Notes: a model not told the origin generated them from the sequence alone. Numbered from the stretch's first letter, positions 11,693 through 22,749 are shown. The stretch: DNA of 64,000 nucleotides from Bubalus kerabau (GCF_029407905.1 NC_073624.1:4600501-4664500); one strand, 5' to 3'. A program made the numbers and translations.

Positions 11693-11925
11693 GTGGGGGG
11701 AGGTCATGGGGGAGGAGGAGGAGGTGGAGGTGATGGAGGTGGAGGAGGTCAGGGAGGTATGGGAGGTGGGGGAGACAGGGGAGTTGATAGAGGTGATGGA
11801 GGTGGGAGAAGTCATGGAGGTGGAGGATGGGGGGTGTGATGGAGCTGGGGAAGGTGATGGAGGTGGAGAAGGTGATGGAGGTAGAGGAAGGGAGGCTGTG
11901 GAGGTGGGGGAGGTGGTGAGCGGCG
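11693..11925 (+). repeat. GGTGGAGG/GGTGATGG purine-rich minisatellite
   Basis: An imperfect array of 6-12 base units (gga, ggtggag, ggtgatggagg). The conceptual minus-strand Ser/Thr/Pro-rich frame across it is low complexity, not a gene. Related arrays lie at 14907-15304 and 16726-16795. Confidence 0.9.
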
Positions 11926-12264
11926 GCACAGAGCTGCCGGCTGGAACACGGCCGCTGGACAGCCCTCTCCTCGCCGGGAAGGTTGTTCATTCTCACTTCA
12001 CCTGCTTGGTGCACAGAGGTGGAAAGCGCCAGCATTCCCACCTGAATCGTGCCCCGGCTGCAGTGAAGCCCGGCTGCCTTGCTCTGCACAGTGGCCGAGG
12101 CTGTCCCCGGCCTGTGGGGGCAGGTCCCCTGTGGCGGCCCGGCCTGGACGTAGGCGGGGAGCCTCTGTTGGCCTCACCGTTGACCGTTGCAGCTTCCATT
12201 CGGGGGCACGCAGAGCTCATCTTGGAGGAACAGTTAGAGGACTTTTGCTTGTTCTTTTCTTAAC
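11926..12264. other. Unique GC-rich sequence
   Basis: No gene supported between the purine array and the L1M relic. Confidence 0.4.
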
Positions 12265-12835
12265 AGCATAGTTTTGTTAAGTAACACTGAATTTTCTATT
12301 GTGGTAAAGTACGTATTACATAAAATTTACCATCTCAGTCATTTTTAAGTGGGCGATTCAGTGGCATTCAGTACGTTCCCCATGTTGTACCACATCACCC
12401 TCTTCTCCTCCAGAACTGAAACTCTGTCCCTACTAAACAAACACTCCTGGTTTCCGTCCCCCAGCCCCTGCCAACCACCATCTACTTTCTGTCTCTGAAA
12501 CCGATGAGCCTCGGTCCCTCATCTGAGTGGGATCATGCAGAGCTGTCCTTTTGTGCCTGACTTACTTCACTGAGCAGCGTCCTTGAGGCTCATCCGTGTT
12601 GCAGCCTGTGTTGGGGCTCCGTTCCCTTCCGTGGCTGGATGGCATTCCGACCTGTGAATACGCCTCCTCTTGCTTATCCGTCCGCCCTTTGATCAACAGT
12701 GTAGTCATTTCCGCCTTTGGCTCCTGTGAATAAAGCTGCTGTGGACATGGGGTGACAGGTGTCTGTTCGGGTCTTTGTTTTCACTTACTTTGAACACACA
12801 TCCAGAAGTGGGATTGCTGGGTGGGACGTTTGTTT
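12265..12835. mobile_element. Old L1M-type fragment
   Basis: A long colinear match to the common L1M segment: 'attgtggtaaagtacgtatt', 'ataaaatttaccatctcag', 'gcgattcagtggcattcagt', 'gaataaagctgctgtgg', 'aagtgggattgctgggtggg'. No intact frame. Confidence 0.7.
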
Positions 12836-13999
12836 TACACCCTAGACAGGCCTGTGGCAGAGACAAGCCTGCAGGGTTTCGCAGGTCGTCCCCGAGTGGA
12901 GACAGTCTAGGGTTAGCCCCCTCTGTCAGACTGACGTCCCGTGAGCCTGGGATCCCTAGTGTTGACACCATCACCTTCCAGGGAGCTTGTATCCCGCTGG
13001 CTTCCTGGCTCCTGATGGATCTCTGCCCCGTGGTTGTGGGCGTGAGTGGGCGTGGGTGTGGGTCATGTGGATGCACCAAGCCTGTTGGCTGCTTCATGCA
13101 CAACTTTACAAACGGGCGGCACAGCTGTAAGACTCTCCCGCTTGAGTTTGGTGTTGACCCTAAAAACACGGACATTAACAACATAAGCTGCTTATGGTAG
13201 TTTGTCCAGACCTTGTAGTGTTACAGTGTGTGATTTATTTTCCATTTTGTCTCTTATGATGATCAGTCAGTGCAGATGTGGCACAGATTCCCCGGAGTCC
13301 TTTCACTCATTAACAACTCATGTTACACAGTGGCATTTTTGCGTGTCTGGTATTGCCACATACGTTAACCCACTGGAAGGTCATGTTTCACGGGTGAAAA
13401 AAGCCGTGTCCACGGGCCCCACGGATGAGAACCCAGAGGCAGGAGGTCCGCTGGGCTTGGGGGGCGCTTCCTGGAGCCCCTGTCACCCCCAGCCCCACAC
13501 CACGTCCGAGTCCTCCTCGTCCCCTTACCCAAAGGCTTCAAGGATGTCTGTTGAAAGGCTCCCCCCGTCTGCTAATCAAGCAGCTCTGTGAGTAGTTCCT
13601 CGGGCTAGGTTCCTGTTCTTTGCTGGTCTGGGTTGGCCCTGGGGTGAGTCCCCATTGCCAGCATCAACCCAGGCTCCTCCCGAGGTGCAAAGAAGAGTAG
13701 TAATCTGCAGACTCTTCTCGGTGAGACTTCTTCTTCTGGCATTGGTATTAATATTTCTTAAACTTTTGTTGTTTGGGCTCTCACAGACGACAAAATGACA
13801 TAAGGAGTAGTGGACAAAAATGTGCAGTTGGCTGGGATTATTTTGAAGATTTCAGAGGACTCTGCCAGTGTTCCGTTTGTTTTTCTTTTTTCTTTTTTCT
13901 TTTTTTGTGCAGATAACTGCAGTTCTGTTTTCTACAGTAACTCTGACCCTGAAAATTTCTTTGTGGTTTCAGCTCTCAGATCCCTTCTCTGACTCTCGT
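12836..13999. other. Unique sequence, no gene seen
   Basis: Frames on both strands at 12705-13200 mirror each other and start in the L1M relic, so they are not genes. A T-rich run lies at about 13880-13908. Confidence 0.45.
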
Positions 14000-14160
14000 T
14001 CATCCTGATCTTGAGCAAGTTACTGATGATCCTTCAGCTTCCTTTTCACTCACCTGAGAAGTGGAGGTAATCCGAACACTTGCTTGTAGAACTTGAAGGA
14101 TGAGGCAGAGTGAAGGGTGGTAGGTGCTTAGCACAGAGCTTGGTGCATGGTGGGGGCTCC
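14000..14160 (+). repeat. MIR fragment
   Basis: Colinear with MIR: 'gatcttgagcaagttactga', 'ttcactcacctgagaagtgg', 'ggtgcttagcacagagcttg'. Confidence 0.65.
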
Positions 14161-14789
14161 AGAGAGGCGAGTTCTCCCCCTGTGTCTTTAGGCCAGACCA
14201 TTATCCTCCACTGTGAAGCTTCCAAGACACCCATCTCTGGGTGCCCCTGGCCTCAGCTCTCATCCCACCCCCAGCTCCCTACCATCATCTTGCCCGTTTC
14301 ACCTACTAAATATTTCCCTCACTTTTCTCCACCTCTGTGCCTCTGGTTCACTTGTCAGCAGCCTCCTAAGCCTCTAGGGTCTGTCTTCCATACCAGCACT
14401 AAAGTTGTCTTTTTAAAGTAGAGCCCTTACATGACGTTTCTGTGCTTAAAAACCATCTCCCGGTCCCCACCGCCCACAGCAAGAGCTTCACGTCTGCCTC
14501 AGCCTCTTGCCCCAGTGAGTTGAGTCAGAGGAGCTGCTGTGCTGAAGCTGGGGCCAGGCCTGGAGCCCCACCCTACAGTCTGCCCTCTGGCCCAACTCCA
14601 GGACCACTGGCAGGTGGGAGACAGTCAGTGCCTTAAGGAAGAAGATTCAGAAATTCTTTGTAGTCAATAGACTGGACCTTTCATTTTCTGGGTTCAGATC
14701 ACTTCTTCAACCTCATCTCTTGACACAAAGCTGTTGACTGTTTCCCAGACATACTAAATGCCCGTGGGTCACCGGTCTTAGCCTAGGGC
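14161..14789. other. Unique sequence, no gene seen
   Basis: CT-rich patches at 14250-14370; nothing coding identified. Confidence 0.4.
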
Positions 14790-14900
14790 ATTGCTTCTGC
14801 TTGGACTAACCCTTTTCTCTTGAACAAGACACTTCTCATCCCCCAAAGCCCGGGTCAGATCCTTACCCTCCAGAAAGACACCTCTGGCTTCATTTAGGTT
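14790..14900 (+). repeat. L2-like fragment
   Basis: Resembles the L2 3' region: a 'cttctcatcccccaaagccc' to 'cagaaagacacctctggctt' stretch. Diverged. Confidence 0.4.
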
Positions 14901-14906
14901 GGAGGT

Positions 14907-15304
14907 AATGATGGTCACAGTGGTAATGGTGGTGGTGATGATGATGATGATGATGGGGAAGAAAGGGGTGACAAGTACAGAGATGGTGTGAGGATGGGGA
15001 TGAAGGTGGGGGTGGTGAGGATGGGGATGAAGGTGAGGATGGTGAGGATGGGGATGAAGGTGAGGGTGGTGAGGATGGGGATGAAGGTGAGGATGGGGAT
15101 GAAGGTGAGGGTGGTGAGGATGGGGATGAAGTGAGGATGGAGATGAAGGTGATGAAGTGAGGATGGTGATAAGGGCAATGTCAAAGATGGTGATGTTGGT
15201 GGTGAGGACGGTGATAAAGTGGATGGTGAGGATGCTAATGTAGTGATGCTAGTGATGGGAAAGGTTGTGGTGGTTATGGTGATAATAATGGTAATAATGG
15301 TTGT
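14907..15304 (+). repeat. GATGAAGGTGAGGATGGG minisatellite with flanking (GATGRT)n
   Basis: The core at about 14993-15140 consists of near-identical 24-base or longer units built from 'ggtgaggatggggatgaa', flanked by looser gatgatg/ggtaat triplet-like repeats. The minus-strand Ile/Thr/Pro-rich frame is a translation artefact. Confidence 0.9.
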
Positions 15305-15316
15305 AATGATGACATC

Positions 15317-15578
15317 GGAGAAGGCGATGGCACCCACTCCAGTCCTCTTGCCTGGAAAATCCCATGGACGGAGGAGCCTGGTGGGCTGCAGTCCATGGGG
15401 TCGCTAAGAGTCGGACACGACTGAGTGACTTCACTTTCACTTTTCACTTTCATGCATTGGAGAAGGAAATGGCAACCCACTCCGGTGTTCTTGCCTGGAG
15501 AATCCCAGGGACGGGGGAGCCTGGTGGGCTGCCGTCTCTGGGGTCGCACAGAGTCGGACATGATTGAAGTGACTTAGC
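15317..15578 (+). mobile_element. BovA2 SINE with perfect 12-bp target-site duplication
   Basis: Complete forward BovA2: two monomers beginning 'ggagaaggcgatggcaccca' and 'ggagaaggaaatggcaaccc', ending 'gattgaagtgacttagc'. It is flanked by aatgatgacatc at 15305-15316 and 15579-15590, an intact target-site duplication. Inserted at the edge of the GATGA array. Confidence 0.95.
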
Positions 15579-15590
15579 AATGATGACATC

Positions 15591-16725
15591 AGTGATGATC
15601 ATGGTTTTCACTATCAGCCACTTCCTGTGGCAGGTCTGGGTGGTTCCAGTTTAACTTACCATCACAACACGTCTCCATGAGGAAATGTCATGCCCAGTAC
15701 AACCTGGAGGAGCAGAGACGTGTATCAAGGACCAGTGCTGCTCAGTCGTGTCTGTGTCTCACACACAGGCTCACAGCAGTGACGTTTGAATTACTGGATA
15801 GTGGATGAGCCTTAGAAACTGTAAATGTGATGAACGTGCTCTTGCTGCTGTATCCTAAAGACAAGAAGACAAGATGCTTGTGTAAAGAAGAAGCAGAAAG
15901 CTTTAAAAGTCTTGAAGTTCCTGAAGTTGGCACCCAAAGAGCAGAGCGCCTTGTGTCCCAGCTGGGAGCCTGTCCAGAGTTGATAACAAGATGGCACAAG
16001 AGGCTGCTGACACCACTTTTAAAGCCTGTGAGGCTTGGATACCGCGTTTCAGGACAAGCATGTCTTTCCAGGCAGTTATTTGTGTGACATCTGATGTCAC
16101 TCTAGGTCTGAGCTTCCCGGGTCAGCTCTTGGAAGCTGTCTGCTCCTCTTACGTTCTGTTGGCCTCCAGCGGGTACCACTGATGTTCGGGAGGGAAATCA
16201 CAGGTGCCGGAAATGGTACATGGTTTTTCTTGGAATTTAAAACTTTAAATGAAAACCGACAAGATAAGTAATCCTGCCACCTTAAAAATGTACTTGATAA
16301 ATTGTGGAGCGAGTTTTAATACAGATAAGTGTATGTGTGAAGTACTTCCACGGATGTAATGGCCACGTAACATACATGTTTTTAAACTCTCAGGTGGCCC
16401 TTCCCCTCCACTAGTGATTTCAGACTTTGCAAGGACTCAGGCCCTGCTTGCACCTTCAGTCAGGGTCCTCAGAGGCTGCCCCCTGACCGTCTGCATCTGC
16501 ATCTCCCAGGAGCTCGTTGGCCAGCAGAAACCTGGCGTCACCCCAAACTTGTGGAACCAGGAGCTCCACCACTGGGCCCAAGGCACACTCCCCACAAGAT
16601 TCTGGGGCCCCTGGACTTCGAGAACCAGGGCTCTGGCTGAGGGTCACCCTTTCCCTGGCCACCTGACAAAGCGGAAAGGTATGGACGGCATGCTTCTTCA
16701 GCCCTTAGTGAGTCTTTTCTTCTCT
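15591..16725. other. Unique sequence, no gene seen
   Basis: Includes an 86-residue plus-strand frame at 15827-16087 with a moderately natural composition but no domain I recognise and no clear splice or promoter context. Left unannotated as a gene. AT-rich at 16200-16390. Confidence 0.45.
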
Positions 16726-16795
16726 GTGGTGGTGGGGATGCTGGTGATGATGGCGGTGGTGGGGATGCCAGTGATTTTGTGATGCTGGTGGGCAT
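16726..16795 (+). repeat. Short imperfect GGTGATG array
   Basis: About 70 bases of ggtggtgg/gatgctggtgatg units, the third and smallest of the related arrays in this part of the window. Confidence 0.7.
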
Positions 16796-16879
16796 GTTTG
16801 TCAGCCTTGCTAACCTCAGGGAAAGATTAAGGATATTGGAGCCTGGAGGGAGAGACCCGGCCCCATTTACGCATCTCAC

Positions 16880-17000
16880 ACACTTGGGTAAGACACAGAA
16901 ACTTCCTGAACCTCATTTTCCCTGCCTGCAAAGTGGAAGCAGCAAATACCTTTACTAGCTATAAAGCCTCTGCAAATATCAGCGGTTTTATTATTTAACT
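16880..17000 (+). repeat. MIR fragment
   Basis: Contains 'cacttgggtaagacacagaa', 'cctcattttccctgcctgca' and 'atcagcggttttattattt', colinear with MIR. Confidence 0.6.
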
Positions 17001-17599
17001 CCGAAGACGACTCTGGATTCTAGTCCTGTGACCTCTATGTCCAGGTGGAAGGAGGGCTAACAGTTGGTGAATAGTCTGGTGTCAGGCTGTTTTCACCTAT
17101 ATTTGATGTATTGAGACATTTCTGTTCATCTGCATTGGTCCTTTCAGGATGAATTTTAACGCATATTTCTTTTAAAACTTAGAAAAAAAAAAAGATCCCA
17201 GAAAAGGCAGAAGGTAATCTCAGAGTCATCACCGGCCCTGTGGCCCGGGTCCCTGGTCCCCTGTCCCGGCTCTTCCAGGCTTGCCGCTGGTGTCCAGGGT
17301 CGCCGAGCTCCCTGGGCTGAGTGGCCTGGGTGGCTGCACCTGCCCAAGAATCACCAGCCAAGGCCACGGAGTAGAAGGAGCCTGGTTCTCTTTTCCCATT
17401 TTAGGTTATTAAATGGGTTTCCTCCCACTTGGCCCCATCTGAATCGGGTTCTCTTTTGTCCCCCAGAACCTCATCTCCTGCTTCCCCTGGCTTTGATCTT
17501 GTCCTTGCAGTTGCTGTGTCTGCCGTTGGCGGCTCCTCCCTCACCCCAGGTGCCTCCTTCCTGCCACCGAGCCGGCTGCTCCTGTAGTACATACTCACC
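17001..17599. other. Unique sequence, no gene seen
   Basis: Contains an A-run at about 17184-17194. No coding evidence. Confidence 0.4.
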
Positions 17600-17745
17600 C
17601 CTAATGAGCTACTTAAAAAAATCAGCATTGATTTCTAGATAAAAATCACAATTAATTTTAAATGCCCTCTGTAAACCTTGTTACAAATAATTGCCAGAAA
17701 CACACAAAGTCTGAAATTAATTAAAATCGACAGCCTCATTGGATG
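17600..17745. other. Candidate conserved noncoding element
   Basis: An AT-rich island with 'cctaatgagctacttaaa', 'cagcattgatttctag', 'cacaattaattttaaatg', 'gttacaaataattgcc' and 'gaaattaattaaaatcga'. The repeated AATTAATT palindromes and TAAT cores suggest homeodomain binding. No repeat family matches. Confidence 0.35.
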
Positions 17746-17904
17746 CAGGATGTGCTTCTCATTTTTTTAGTTACATGTCTGAGCCCGAGTGTGGATATCG
17801 CTTGGGCCGAAACTGTGGCTCGGAGATTCCAGGTGGGAGAGGAAGGGGGTTGCTGGAGGACGCTGTGCAGGAGCAGGGAGAACGTGGGTTGGAGCTGCCC
17901 TGAC

Positions 17905-18004
17905 CTGGCTGGCAGCCCTGCCTCCTCTTTTGGTTGTTGGATGACCTTCCAAGCCTCAGGCTCCTCGTGTGTGAAATGGGTTTAGTAATAGTGTGCCTCA
18001 ATAA
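17905..18004 (+). repeat. MIR fragment truncated by BovB
   Basis: 'ttggttgttggatgacc' through 'gtgaaatgggtttagtaata' is a MIR core, cut off where the BovB begins. Confidence 0.55.
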
Positions 18005-18800
18005 CCCCACATATGCAGATGACACCACCCTGATGGCAGAAAGCGAAGAGGAACTAAAGAGCCTCTTGATGAAAGTGAAAGAGGGAGTGAAAAAGCTGGC
18101 TTAAAACTCAACATTCAGAAAACTAGGATCATGGCATCTAGTCCCATCACTTCATGGCAAATAGATGGGGAAACAGTGGAAACAGTGACAGACTTTATTT
18201 TGGGGGGCTCTAAAATTACTGTAGATGGTGACTGCAGCCATGAAATTAAAAGACGCTTGCTCTTTGGAAGAAAAGTTATGACAACCTAGACGGCATATTA
18301 AAAAGCAGAGACATTACTTTGCCAACAAAGGTCTGTCTAATCAAGGCTATGGTTTTTCCAGTGGTCATGTATGGATGTGAGAGTTGGACCATCAAGAAAG
18401 TTAAGTGCCAAGGAATTGATGCTTTTGAACTGTGCTGTTGGAGAAGACTCTTGAGAGTCCCTTGGACAGCAAGGAGATCCAACCAGTCCATCCTAAAGGA
18501 AATCAGTCCTGAATATTCATAGGAAGGACTGATGCTGAAGCTGAAACTCCCAATACTTTGGCCACCTGATGCGAAGAGCTGACTTATTTGAAAAAACCCT
18601 GATGCTGGGAAAGATTGAGGGCAGGAGGAGAAGGGGACAACAGAGGATGAGATGGTTGGTTGGATGGCATCACTGACTCAATGGACATGAGTTTGAGTAA
18701 ACTCCGGGAGTTGGTGATGGACAGGGAGGCCTGGCGTGCTGCAGTCCATGGGGTCGCAGAGAGTCGGACACGACTGAGCGACTGGACTGGACTGAACTGA
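18005..18800 (+). mobile_element. BovB (RTE-clade LINE), 5'-truncated
   Basis: The 3' end of BovB, starting inside the reverse transcriptase at the YADD-encoding 'tatgcagatgacaccaccct' and ending in the actgaactga tail. The frame is broken: stops and indels lie in 18100-18300. A 68-codon piece stays open at 18319-18522 and includes residues VVMYGCESWT and WRRLLRVPWTARRSNQS. It cannot be mobile by itself. Confidence 0.95.
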
Positions 18801-18805
18801 ACAGT

Positions 18806-19025
18806 GTGCACGTGTGTGCACCTAGTCAGATCTGACTCTTTGTGACACTATGGTCTGTAGCCCACCAGGCTCCTCTGTCCATGGAGTTTTCCAGGCAAGA
18901 ATACTGGAGTGGGTTGCCCTTTGCTTCTCCAGGGGATCTTCCTGACCCAGGGATCGAACCCACCTCTCCCGTGTCTCCCACATTAGCAGGTGGGTTCTCT
19001 ACCGGCGGAGCCAGCGGGAAAGCCC
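18806..19025 (-). mobile_element. Bov-tA SINE
   Basis: A reverse Bov-tA placed a few bases after the BovB tail. Landmarks are 'agatctgactctttgtgaca', 'ggcaagaatactggagtggg' and complemented head 'gcggagccagcgggaaagcc'. Confidence 0.9.
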
Positions 19026-20284
19026 TTTATTGACAACAGCCACCTCCAGACTCGCTGGTCGTGATGGTGCGAATATGCTGGCTTGGAGTCAGCACTCGGG
19101 GTTCATTACTCCCTCCGTCTTCCCCCTCACTCCCCCTTCCACACACCAGCCTTGCCAGCGTTGCTTCATTCATTCTTTGCCCCCCTTGCTGCTGCCACCA
19201 GATAAACAGAAGTGGACGGGAAGCAGAGAGGGCAGGGACGCCAGGCAGTTGCTGCCATCTGAGCAAAAGCACTGGCCTGGGGGTGGGGAGGCGTCTTGGT
19301 CCAGGCCTGCAGACCCGGATGAGGGTTGTCTCCACCTCCCCGCTCCCCTGCCCCTGTGCTTTCGAGGCCGGCAGGGCAATCAGAGTCGGTGTTTGCTGAG
19401 GTGAAGGGGGCTGGCAGAGCTTGCGATCGCCTGCCCTCCCGGAGCAAGCCCCTCTCTCAGCACTGGGGCAGTGTGTAGGGCGAGGAAATTCTTCTGCATG
19501 ATTGCTATAGTAACTGGACGCATTTATAAGTTGCGTTCATGGTCAACCTTTTGTCAGTTTCCGTTCCAGGATTCTCAGACTGACTCCAGCGTGTCCTTGA
19601 GGGGAGCACTCTGTTGCCTTCACATTTCCTCGTGGCTGCCCGTGTGGCTCTTGTTTAGGCTCCTCCCCGGCCCGCTTCCTGGAGGAGCACAGGCCCAGGA
19701 CTGACTCTTAGGTCGTGCTTTTCACTGGCCACGTGTGGCTCAGCGGGTGCTTAGCATCCTCTGAGCCTCGGTCGCCTCGAGGAGAGTGGCACCTGTCTGC
19801 TCGTGAGGCGGGAGTTGAGTGTTTGGGAGTGTTTCCTGTGATGTGAGACGCTGGGGAAGCAGACCCACAGCACAGAGCCCCTGCCCTTGACAAACTTGCG
19901 GGCAGGCCTGGTGGCAGATCAGAGCACCCCAACTTGGTGAGTGGAAGTAGAGGGGCTTAGACATCTGAGGGGGTCCTGAGAAGGAGCCACTGGTCCAGCC
20001 AGGGATGGCAGGAGACTGTGTCCCTGCAAGGGAGGAGGTGGCACGGGAACACACCATGCCGCTCCACTGTGACAGTTTCTCTCCTCCCCCTCTTCCCTCT
20101 CTCCCTGTCTACTTGCCGCCTTCTCTTCCAAGTCCCCAGGTATGCCTTCCCCTGTCTCCCTCTCTCTTTGGAAGCTCTAGACAGTAAAGGCTGGCTCTAC
20201 TTCCGATTCCTTCTGTGCCTTTGGTCCCAGAGATAAATAAATGACCCCCCACCCCCGCCATGTCTCTGCAGAAAGTGGCTACAG
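19026..20284. other. Unique sequence, no gene seen
   Basis: GC-rich with overlapping frames on both strands at 19030-19450 that are uninformative. CT-rich at 20080-20170. Confidence 0.45.
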
Positions 20285-20470
20285 AGAGGAGAGAACAAAG
20301 CTTGGGAGCTATTTATTTCTTGCTTTGCAGAAATGTTTATTGGCAAGTAGCGCGGCAAGGTGGAATGATTTGATTTGATTAGCAAGTCTAAATGTATTAG
20401 CAGCGAGACAGAAACGATATTACAATTAGTGGTAATTAGCTGTGCTGATGACTCTGGGTGGCAGTGCCGG
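20285..20470. other. Candidate conserved noncoding element / enhancer
   Basis: An AT-rich block with dense factor-like sites: 'gagaacaaagcttggg' (SOX-like), 'gaaatgtttattggc' (forkhead-like), 'gatttgatttgattag', and 'acaattagtggtaattagct' with a TAATTA core. No repeat family fits. Confidence 0.4.
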
Positions 20471-21124
20471 GTGACAGATGTTGCTTCCTGGTCCCGGGTT
20501 AGACAGAGAGGGCACTTTTACCCTTGTGAAGAGACTCAGCTCCAGGGCGGAGGTGGGGCGGGGGGCAGTGGTGCCTGAGACCTCAGCCCTATTGTCAGCA
20601 AGTCAGTCGGATCACAGAGACGTGTGTGTGGGTCCTGCTGGTACTGTGTAAAGGGACTGTGATGTTGGGGGGCAGTGGGCTTGACTTGCGAGGAGCCCGA
20701 GCCCCTCCCAGCCTGCCCCGGGTCGGCAGCGCTGATGGCAGCAGCAGTGGCTGGCTTTGTACACCTGCATCTACAGGCCCTGATTTAGCACAGCCCCTCC
20801 CAACCCTGTTCACTGAGGTTTTCTTGTGGGCTCGCTCCCCACGACCAGCGCCCAGCCAGGGCTGCAGCGAGGACCCTGGGAGTACTTTGGTAATGAGTGG
20901 TGCACGCCGATAGTGCCTTAGGGTGTTGGCACAGACTCAGGAGACACTCGAAACCATGTGACCATGCGTTTGCAAGTTAGTTGACTAGAGCGTGTGTTGT
21001 CAGTGACTTTGAAGAAGGTTGGAGGATGGAATGGAAATGACTGACACTCCCTGTCCTCCAGGAGTTTCCGGACTTCGATGGGAAGGCCAGACAAGCATCC
21101 ATCCTGCAGACAGCCGAGGGTGTC
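20471..21124. other. Unique sequence, no gene seen
   Basis: GC-rich; no feature recognised. Confidence 0.4.
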
Positions 21125-21265
21125 GTGGTGAACGATGAGAATGTTTCAGAACTGGAGGGAGGTGGTGGTTGCCCAGCTCTGTGAACGGACTAAATGCCAC
21201 TGAACTGTTTGCTTTAAAATGGTTATTTTTATGTTCTATCAATTTCACCTCAATTTTTTAAAAAA
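21125..21265 (+). mobile_element. Old L1-type 3' end fragment
   Basis: 'cagaactggagggaggtggt', 'actaaatgccactgaactgt' and 'aaatggttatttttatgttc', then an A-rich end, match the common old L1 3' terminus. Confidence 0.6.
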
Positions 21266-21847
21266 GCAAAGTGCTAAGAGAGAGTTTGGAAACCCAGACA
21301 CTATAAATTGGGAGCATCTCAGAGAGTTTGGTAAAATAAGTTTATCTGTAGTGAGACAAAGTTTCTGAAAACTCAGAGTTGGTAAACGGAGATGATCCTG
21401 GATGCTGAGTCTGCCTCTGAGGCTGGAAAGAGCCGGAAGGGTGAGGAGGGGAGAGGCGTGTCTGTGATGCCTGGGGTGAGGTGAAGACCCAGGCTCAAGG
21501 GTGCAGGGCAGCCCTTGGGGGACGGTGAAGAAGAGGTGGAGAGAAAGTGGGCAGAGGTGAGACCAGGCTTCCTGTCTGCCTCTGGCTGCTCTCCAGGGAC
21601 TGCAGGGCGGGGCAGGGTGTGCCATCTGTATGTCCGGTGGGGGGGCGAGGGAGGCTGCCCTGATGCCCCAGCTACCCAGGCATGTTGGAGGCCATGGCAG
21701 CCTCTTGAGTGGGGCTCCCTCTCCTTTGCATCACAGGTAGACTTGGCCTCAGCAGCAGCACCCACTCAGAGAGGCAACCCCCAGATCACAGCTCCTCCTT
21801 GTCCCCCATGGCCCACAGGCTGTCAGTGACAACATGAACTAAGGAAT
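21266..21847. other. Unique sequence, no gene seen
   Basis: Mixed composition; mirrored frames on both strands only. Confidence 0.4.
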
Positions 21848-21940
21848 GCGCATGCTCAGTCATGTCACTCTGCGACCCCATGGACTGTAGTGGGCTCCGC
21901 CAGGCTCCTCTGTCCGTGGGATTCTCCAGGCAAGAATGCA
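21848..21940 (-). mobile_element. Truncated Bov SINE (BovA part)
   Basis: 'catgctcagtcatgtcactc', 'ccaggctcctctgtccgtgg' and 'gattctccaggcaagaatg' with no tRNA head. Confidence 0.8.
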
Positions 21941-22009
21941 TTTGTACTTGAGGTCACATTGGTACTTGAGTCCAGAAAGGAAGTTTCAGAAAAATGCTGT
22001 GGTATGAGT

Positions 22010-22265
22010 CCATTTATAGAAAGTACAAAACGTTCAAAACAATATATGTATGTTTAAATAAATGTATTTATTCAACTCTAAAGAAAAGTCAGGGAAGGAT
22101 AAACACGAAATAGTAGTTACTCAGATATGAGAGGAAGTAGGGAAGGCAGGCAGGAGTATTTCAAAACTGGTGTTCCTTTTCTTAAGCTGGGATGTTTACA
22201 GATGATACTGTTGTTCTTTAAATGCCATTCATTTTATTATTTCTAATATCTCTTCAGTGCTTAAT
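22010..22265. mobile_element. AT-rich old L1-like fragment
   Basis: Phrases such as 'gtggtatgagtccatttata' and 'gtatttcaaaactggtgttc...cttaagctgggatg' resemble an old L1M internal or 3' segment. Strongly diverged. Confidence 0.35.
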
Positions 22266-22590
22266 AAAAACACACGTGTTCTAAACGTGTACTGCCGTAT
22301 GGGGCGTCCTACCTCAAACCCACTGTGAGATTTTGAGCTTAGGCAAACGGGTCAGGGCTGTCCGTGGCCATAAAACCTTGGGGAACAGGACAGCTCCTGG
22401 TTACTAGAGGAAAAACATTGTGTAACTCTGGAAATAGGACAGAATGGTCAAAAGTGTATGAAGCCAGCTGTGGGGCGTCTGCCCTGTGGTGGTACATAAA
22501 TCATAAATTTGCTTTTTTTCCTAAAGTAGCAATAAGTCCACAATTTAGACCTTTAACCAACAGGAATTCTGGAAATGACGCAAAACTGAT

Positions 22591-22607
22591 TAGCGCCCCC
22601 TCCTGGG
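22591..22607 (-). promoter_or_regulatory. CTCF-like binding site
   Basis: 'tagcgccccctcctggg' matches the complement of the CTCF core at nearly every position; the base after GCGCCCCCT is C where A or G is usual. It sits outside SINEs, next to a small CpG-dense patch. Occupancy is inferred only. Confidence 0.5.
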
Positions 22608-22619
22608 CAAGGTGAGAAG

Positions 22620-22712
22620 GAACCTTTGCAAGCCCGGTAGGAGGGCGGCCGTGCCTGCGACGGTTCAGCACCGCGGACAGCGCTCGCGCGGCCGCTTTCG
22701 GTGGGGCCCCTT
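22620..22712. promoter_or_regulatory. Small CpG-dense patch
   Basis: About 90 bases with many CpG dinucleotides, including a GCGGCCGC site, in sequence otherwise low in CpG. Too short for a standard CpG island. It could be a weak alternative promoter or enhancer next to the CTCF-like site. Confidence 0.35.
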
Positions 22713-22749
22713 TGCCGTGGGGGAGGACGACTGGAGCCTAGAGACCCGG

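Noticed and set aside
11336..11929. Ser/Thr/Pro-rich minus-strand frame resembling a mucin-like protein
   Set aside because: It is a translation of the GGTGGAGG array.
14915..15337. Ile/Thr/Pro-rich minus-strand frame
   Set aside because: Translation of the GATGAAGG minisatellite.
15827..16087. 86-codon plus frame with fairly natural composition
   Set aside because: No recognised domain, no flanking splice consensus I trust, and a competing minus frame.
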